Assembly (NCBI GenBank): GCA_022842245.1
Contig: JALHPZ010000034.1
Coordinates: forward strand, 1 to 64,000
DNA length: 64,000 nt
Direction of reading: 5' to 3'
DNA from: Gemmataceae bacterium
GTDB lineage: Bacteria; Planctomycetota; Planctomycetia; Gemmatales; Gemmataceae
In this document: positions 59,175 through 64,000 of the stretch, piece by piece
Position numbering within the stretch: position 1 is the first letter of the stretch
Layout: each line of letters starts with the position of its first letter
Notes under the pieces: generated by a model
Told to the model about the DNA's origin: nothing
Databases searched by the model: none
The model's input: only the letters and a program-made list of their open reading frames with translations
Program-made: the position numbers and the translations under genes

Positions 59175-60758
59175 CTACCGCGCCACGTCCACGCTGCGGG
59201 TTTCGCGAATGACGGTCACCTTCACCTCGCCGGGGTAGTCGAGCTGCTGCTCGATGGCGCGGGCGATCTCGCGGCAGACGCGCAGGGCGTCGGCGTCGCT
59301 CGTGCGATGGGAATTTGCGATCACGCGCAGCTCGCGGCCGGCCTGGATGGCGAAGGCGGCCTCCACCTCCGGGAACCCACACGCCACCGCTTCCAGGTTT
59401 TCGAGGCGCTTGACGTACTTCTCCAGCGACTCGCGGCGGGCGCCGGGGCGGCTGGCGCTGATGGCGTCGGCAGACGCCACCAGCACCGTGTACGGGTGGT
59501 CGATCGTGATGTCGTCGTGGTGGCCGATGATCGCGTGGAGCACGTCCTTGTTCGATTCGCCATAACGCTTGGCGAGTTCGGCACCGACCTTCGGGTGGCC
59601 ACCTTCCATCTCGTGGTCGGCGGCCTTGCCGACGTCGTGCAGGAGTCCGCAGCGACGGGCGAGCTTCGGGTCGAGGCCGAGTTCGGCCGCCATCAAGCCG
59701 CAGAGGTGCGCCACTTCGATGCTGTGGTTCAGCACGTTCTGGCTGTAGCTGGTCCGGTATTTCAATCGTCCGAGGAGGTAGACCAACTTCTCACCCGGCA
59801 TGGGAACGTCGGCGTCCAGCACCGCTTGCTTACCCGCCTCGTAGATGTGCTGTTCCATCTCTTTCTGGGTCTCGGCCACGACCTCCTCGATGCGGGAAGG
59901 GTGGATGCGGCCGTCGGCGATCAGCTTGGCGAGCGCGAGGCGCGCCGTCTCGCGGCGGACGTTGTCGAACGCCGACACGATCACGACGCCAGGCGTGTCG
60001 TCGACGATGACATCGACGCCGGTGCACTTCTCAAAGGTTCGGATGTTCCGCCCTTCGCGGCCGATGATGCGGCCCTTCACATCGTCGCTGGGAATGTCGA
60101 CCGTGCTCACGGTGGCATGTGCCGTGTATTCCGAGGCGTTCCGCTGAATCGCGGTCAGCACGATCTCGCGCGCCTTCGCTTCGGCCGATTGTTTGATGGT
60201 TCGCTCGTGCTGCTGCAGCCGCGCCGCCACCTCGTCGGCGAGCTGACGTTCCAGCCGGTCCATTAACAGCTTTTCGGCATTCTCGCGGCTGAGGCCGACG
60301 ATGTGCTGAAGCTTTTTCGTTTCCTCTTCGATCAGCAAGTCCAGTTCCTTGCCCTTTTTGTCGAGCACCGCCTGCTTTTCCGCGGTCTTCTTCTGAATCG
60401 TTTCGAGTTGCTGCTCCTTCCGGGTCAGCTCCTTCTGCTTGTCCGTTAGAAGGTCCTCGCGTTTCTCGAGCCGGCGTTCGTTCTCGCGCAGTTCCGCCCG
60501 GGAGCGTTCGAGTTCCTGGACGACCTCCTCGCGCCGTTTGAAGGCGTCCTCTTTGGCGCGCAGTTCGCCATCCTTGACGATCCGTTCCGATTCGCGGCGC
60601 GCAGTGTCCAAAATGGTGCGGGCTTCGGCCTCGGCGGACCGAACACCCGGATCACTGGCGACGCCGCCGCGGTTCAGGAGCCGCGTGAGGAAGAAACCAC
60701 CCCCGACGCCAAGTGCGACGGCGACGAGGAGGAGCAGGAGAGTCTGTACGTCGGGCAT
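59175..60758 (-). CDS. rny: Ribonuclease Y
   Basis: 527 residues from ATG 60758 (extension to 60902 rejected). A membrane helix (LLLLLVAVALGVGGGFFLT) is followed by a long coiled coil (about 40-200), a KH domain (GRIIGREGRNIRTFEKCTG) and an HD domain (HSIEVAHLCGLMAAELG, LLHDVGKAADHE). It is a membrane-tethered endoribonuclease that starts mRNA decay. Full length. Confidence 0.96.
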   Translation of the reverse strand: MPDVQTLLLLLVAVALGVGGGFFLTRLLNRGGVASDPGVRSAEAEARTILDTARRESERIVKDGELRAKEDAFKRREEVVQELERSRAELRENERRLEKREDLLTDKQKELTRKEQQLETIQKKTAEKQAVLDKKGKELDLLIEEETKKLQHIVGLSRENAEKLLMDRLERQLADEVAARLQQHERTIKQSAEAKAREIVLTAIQRNASEYTAHATVSTVDIPSDDVKGRIIGREGRNIRTFEKCTGVDVIVDDTPGVVIVSAFDNVRRETARLALAKLIADGRIHPSRIEEVVAETQKEMEQHIYEAGKQAVLDADVPMPGEKLVYLLGRLKYRTSYSQNVLNHSIEVAHLCGLMAAELGLDPKLARRCGLLHDVGKAADHEMEGGHPKVGAELAKRYGESNKDVLHAIIGHHDDITIDHPYTVLVASADAISASRPGARRESLEKYVKRLENLEAVACGFPEVEAAFAIQAGRELRVIANSHRTSDADALRVCREIARAIEQQLDYPGEVKVTVIRETRSVDVAR

Positions 60759-61089
60759 TCGGGCCAGTCCTTTCGGCGGTCCGAAGCGCTCGGAAAACGG
60801 CGCGCATCCGCAACGATCGCCCCGCCAGAAGGGACGGCGCGTCGGTACGTCGATCGACGGGACGAGAGCATTCATCGGCGGAGCGAGTCCGCCGGCAAGC
60901 ATCCGGTGTCAATCCCGCCGCGGGGCGGGTCCGAGCGTCAACGGTCAGCCATTTATGGTTTCCGGCCCGGTCGGGGCCGGCGTCGCGGTTATTATGCGGA
61001 GCGCAGGACGCGGGCACAACCGAAAAAGCCATGCGCCCGCCGACGCGCCGACCCGTTGCTATATTGGCACTTTCGCCGGAGACGCTGCG
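60759..61089. other. Divergent intergenic region of rny and ppk1, no gene seen
   Basis: 331 bases with no supported gene. TTGCTATATTGGCACTTT at about 61053-61070 is a locally AT-rich stretch that could hold the ppk1 promoter, but no spacing fits a clear sigma-70 pair. GGAGAC lies 8 bases before the ppk1 ATG. Confidence 0.45.
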
Positions 61090-63339
61090 ATGTCGGCCGT
61101 GAACCTCGACGATCCCTCGCTCTACATCAACCGCGAGCTGAGCTGGCTGGAGTTCAACCGTCGGGTTCTCGAAGAGGCGCAAGACCCCGGCGTGCCGCTG
61201 CTGGAACGATTGAAATTCCATGCGATCTTCGGAAGCAATCTGGACGAATTCTACATGGTCCGCGTCGGCGGGCTGCAGCAGAAAGTGCAGGCCGGCATCG
61301 CACGCGGGTCCGGCGGCGACAAAATGCCCCCCCACGTCCAGCTCGCCAAAATCAATGAAACGGTGAAGTCGCTCGTCGAATCGCAGTACGCCAGCCTCCT
61401 GAACGATCTCCTGCCCGCCCTGCGCGATAAAGGAATCGTCATCCGTCGCATCCCCGACCTGACGGAGGCGGACCGGAAGCAACTGAAGGACGTCTTCCGC
61501 GATCAGTTCTTCCCGGTGCTCACACCGCTGGCGATCGACCAGGGGCACCCGTTCCCGCACCTGCTGAACAAGTCCTTGAACATCGCGGTGACATTGCGCC
61601 GGCCAGACGACGCCGAACCGCTCTACGCCGTGGTGCAAGTGCCCGGGATGCTCGCCCGCTTCGTCACCCTTCAGGTCAATCGCACTGCGTCCAGCGAATC
61701 GAGCACGACCATTCCCGTATTGAGAGAACCCGATCCGACATCCAGCCAGGAATTGCGGCTACCGGATTACGGTATTGTGCTCAGTCCGCTCGAGGATGTG
61801 ATCCGCCTGCACCTCGACGAGCTTTTCCCCGGCATGGAGTTGGCCGGGGCGCACGTCTTCCGCGTCACGCGCGACAGCGAATTCGAAATCGACGACGAAG
61901 TGGACGACCTGCTTCGCGCCATCGAGGACAGCGTGAAGAAACGCCGGCGCGGGCACGCCTCGCGGCTGGAGATCGAAGCCGGTGCGCCGGCGGAACTGGA
62001 GGGTTTCCTCATTTCCGCGCTGGATCTGCACCCCGAAGACGTGGTGCGCGTGCCGAGCCTGCTGGATCTCACGGGGCTGTTCCAGATCTACGGCCTGCCC
62101 GGGTTCGCGGAATTGCGGGATCCGCCGTTCGTGCCGACACCCGTTCGGGAGTTCGCCCAGGCGACGACGCCCTGGACCGCCATCCGCGCCAAGGACATCC
62201 TGGTCCATCATCCGTACGAATCGTTCAAGCACGTGGTGGATTTCATCGAGGCGGCGGCGGCGGACGACCGGGTCCAAGCCATCAAGCAGACGCTCTATCG
62301 CACGAGTTCCGATTCCCCCGTGGTGCGGGCGCTGCAGCGGGCCGCCGACCGCGGCAAGCAGGTCACGGCCGTGATCGAACTGAAGGCGCGCCTGGACGAG
62401 GAGCGGAACATCCTCTGGGCGCGCGAACTGGAGAAGGCCGGCGTGCACGTCGTGTTCGGGTTCGTCGGTCTGAAGACGCACTGTAAGGTCGCCCTTGTCG
62501 TCCGGCGCGACGAGGACAACCAACTCCGGCGATACGTTCACCTCGGCACCGGCAACTACAACCCGACCACCGCCCGCACGTACACCGACCTCGGCATCTT
62601 CACCTGCAACCCCGACTTCGCCGCCGATGTCGCGCTACTCTTCAACTACCTCACCGGCTACGCTGCGCTGCCGCAATGGAAGAAGCTGATCGTCGCGCCG
62701 TCGCGGCTGATGGACTTCATGTTGGAGAAGATCGGCCAGGAGGCGGCCAACGCGAAGGCGGGGAAGAAGGCGGGCATCCGCGCGAAGGTCAACGGCATCC
62801 TCGAACCCGCGATCGTGAAGGCGCTCTACCTCGCCAGCCAGGCCGGCGTGAAGATCGACCTCGCCTGCCGCGGAGTCTGCGCCTTGCGACCCGGCATCCC
62901 CGGCGTCAGCGAGACCATCCGCGTCACCTCCGTCGTCGACCGCTTCCTCGAACACAGCCGCGTCTTTTACTTCGAGAACGACGGCGACCCCGAAGTGTAC
63001 GTCGGCAGCGCCGACTGGATGGACCGCAACCTCACGCGCCGCGTTGAGGTCGTCTTCCCGATCGAGCAGGCGGACCTCAAGGCACGCGTGATCGACGAAG
63101 TGCTCAAGACGACCCTCGCCGACAACCAGAAGTCGCGATTGTTGCTGCCCGACGGTTCGTACCGTCGCGTGGAGGTCAAGACCGGCGAGGAACCGGTGCG
63201 CAGCCAGGCGCGGTTCCTCGAGATGGCCAAGAAATCGGCCGATCGGGCGCTGACGGCACCGGCGACGTCCTCGCAGCCCGTGCCGACCAGCGCGACCTCG
63301 AAACCCAAGCTCGCGTCTCGCACCCGCAAGGCGAAATGA
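61090..63339 (+). CDS. ppk: Polyphosphate kinase 1
   Basis: 749 residues from ATG 61090. It polymerises phosphate from ATP into polyphosphate, reversibly. The N domain opens NRELSWLEFNRRVLEEAQD, the head domain follows, and the PLD-like catalytic domains show LVHHPYESFKHVVDF, VIELKARLDEERNI, LKTHCKVALVVRRD and HLGTGNYNP. The C-terminal 30 residues are Ser/Thr/Lys-rich and disordered. The long open frame upstream of the ATG lacks protein character. Confidence 0.96.
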   Translation: MSAVNLDDPSLYINRELSWLEFNRRVLEEAQDPGVPLLERLKFHAIFGSNLDEFYMVRVGGLQQKVQAGIARGSGGDKMPPHVQLAKINETVKSLVESQYASLLNDLLPALRDKGIVIRRIPDLTEADRKQLKDVFRDQFFPVLTPLAIDQGHPFPHLLNKSLNIAVTLRRPDDAEPLYAVVQVPGMLARFVTLQVNRTASSESSTTIPVLREPDPTSSQELRLPDYGIVLSPLEDVIRLHLDELFPGMELAGAHVFRVTRDSEFEIDDEVDDLLRAIEDSVKKRRRGHASRLEIEAGAPAELEGFLISALDLHPEDVVRVPSLLDLTGLFQIYGLPGFAELRDPPFVPTPVREFAQATTPWTAIRAKDILVHHPYESFKHVVDFIEAAAADDRVQAIKQTLYRTSSDSPVVRALQRAADRGKQVTAVIELKARLDEERNILWARELEKAGVHVVFGFVGLKTHCKVALVVRRDEDNQLRRYVHLGTGNYNPTTARTYTDLGIFTCNPDFAADVALLFNYLTGYAALPQWKKLIVAPSRLMDFMLEKIGQEAANAKAGKKAGIRAKVNGILEPAIVKALYLASQAGVKIDLACRGVCALRPGIPGVSETIRVTSVVDRFLEHSRVFYFENDGDPEVYVGSADWMDRNLTRRVEVVFPIEQADLKARVIDEVLKTTLADNQKSRLLLPDGSYRRVEVKTGEEPVRSQARFLEMAKKSADRALTAPATSSQPVPTSATSKPKLASRTRKAK

Positions 63340-63358
63340 GCGCGCAGTCGCTGGCCGA

Positions 63359-64000
63359 TCACCGCGCCAGCAGTTCCACGATGCGGCGCCCCATCTCGCG
63401 GGCGGAAATGTCGTCTTCGCCCGTGACGATCTTTCCGTCCACGACCACATCGTCCTCGGCCGTGTTCGGCCGACCGATGCTCCCCGCCGGCACCAGCCGC
63501 GCGCCGTTCTGCTCCGGGTGCCAGCGGCACGACGGCTGCGCCTGCTGTCCGTTGTAGATGCCCGCGGCCGCCTGCCGCGTCGGGGCGCAGACGCGCTTGC
63601 CCTTCAAGGGACTTTGCCCGTCGATGCGCGCCCACGCCAGCACCGAGACGGCATTGCACAGGGCGCAGACGTACTTGTCCTGTTTGAGGAAGTCGCCGAT
63701 GAGACGGTTGGCCTCTCGCTTGATCGCGGCGTTGCCGTTGTAGACGGCGTTCGCGTACCGACCTTGGAACGCAAACTGGTACATGGACGAACCCCAGCCG
63801 CCGGAGAAGAGGATCGCGTCGTAGTCGTCCGCCTTCACATCGGCGAGGGCGAGATCGGCCTGCACGATGCCTCCGTCGGCGCCCTGGCCCGAGTTGGCGT
63901 GCGGCCGGCAGAGGCCCCGCGCCCCGGCCGCAACCGTCACGCGCACACCCGCCTTCTCCAGTTCAGCCCGCGGGTCGCCGTATTCCCGGTAGAAGAAATC
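63359..64000 (-). CDS. DJ-1/PfpI-family protein, 5' end outside window
   Basis: At least 213 residues; the frame is open to the right edge, so the start lies beyond base 64000. The visible part begins DFFYREYGDPRAELEKAG, a typical early helix. DYDAILFSGGWGSS and the nucleophile elbow region ICALCNAV-like VCALCNAVSVLAWA (Cys expected catalytic) mark the class I glutamine amidotransferase-like fold. The C-terminus IVTGEDDISAREMGRRIVEL is intact. Function could be a chaperone, glyoxalase or protease. Confidence 0.85.
   Translation of the reverse strand, partial: DFFYREYGDPRAELEKAGVRVTVAAGARGLCRPHANSGQGADGGIVQADLALADVKADDYDAILFSGGWGSSMYQFAFQGRYANAVYNGNAAIKREANRLIGDFLKQDKYVCALCNAVSVLAWARIDGQSPLKGKRVCAPTRQAAAGIYNGQQAQPSCRWHPEQNGARLVPAGSIGRPNTAEDDVVVDGKIVTGEDDISAREMGRRIVELLAR

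Noticed and set aside
60439..61089. Extended open frame before ppk1
   Set aside because: It is antisense to rny and Arg/Ser-rich; ATG 61090 gives the normal PPK1 start.

Overview
The window reads as a chromosome segment of a high-GC planctomycete, most likely Gemmataceae or close kin. The strongest signs are the secreted DUF1549/DUF1553 – PPC-domain – DUF1501 gene set at 18290-25681, a secreted G8/beta-helix protein, many Tat-like or lipoprotein-like leaders, FHA-domain regulators and uniformly GC-rich coding sequence. Taxonomy is inferred from gene content only.

Layout. (1) 1-7024: a defence island. It holds a decayed MmeI-type DNA methyltransferase gene (in-frame TAG, no start codon), a small toxin-like gene, an SF2 helicase whose N-terminus looks like the matching antitoxin, and a GIY-YIG nuclease. 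IS remnants flank it, and it ends at the 3' side of tRNA-Lys(TTT). (2) 7208-12894: a heavy-metal RND efflux set (small secreted protein, CzcB-like, CzcA-like with an unusual insertion, small secreted protein). (3) 12983-17787: a G8 protein, two small envelope proteins and enolase with a clear terminator. (4) 18290-25681: planctomycete secreted cytochrome/PPC/DUF1501 proteins. (5) 25883-36951: housekeeping and regulatory genes: haem-type sensor kinase, mutM, trpB, FHA protein, greA, an IrrE-like protein, ROK kinase, sugar isomerase-like protein, HEAT protein, DMFase-like protein. (6) 37253-39821: a second MmeI-family gene whose middle is replaced by a DUF433/PIN-like toxin-antitoxin pair, followed by a perfect 31-bp palindrome. 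(7) 40079-56935: a fermentative hydrogen module. (8) 56965-64000: a membrane protein, FHA-LuxR regulator, RNase Y, polyphosphate kinase and a truncated DJ-1/PfpI gene.

How region 7 works together: hoxE-F-U-Y-H plus a maturation protease run leftwards and encode an NAD-linked [NiFe] hydrogenase of the bidirectional (group 3d-like) type. Running rightwards from the same 119-bp gap are nifJ (pyruvate:ferredoxin oxidoreductase), a dihydroorotate-dehydrogenase-like gene and hypF-A-B-C-D-E, which build the Ni-Fe(CN)2CO centre. A CoA-transferase/acetyl-CoA hydrolase gene converges on the hox operon. Together they could take pyruvate to acetyl-CoA, acetate, CO2 and H2, an anaerobic capacity that is notable in this mostly aerobic group.

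Most novel candidates: the island at 110-6601 (MTase, toxin-like protein, antitoxin-helicase fusion, GIY-YIG protein as one tightly packed unit) and the toxin-antitoxin insertion inside the second MmeI-type gene.
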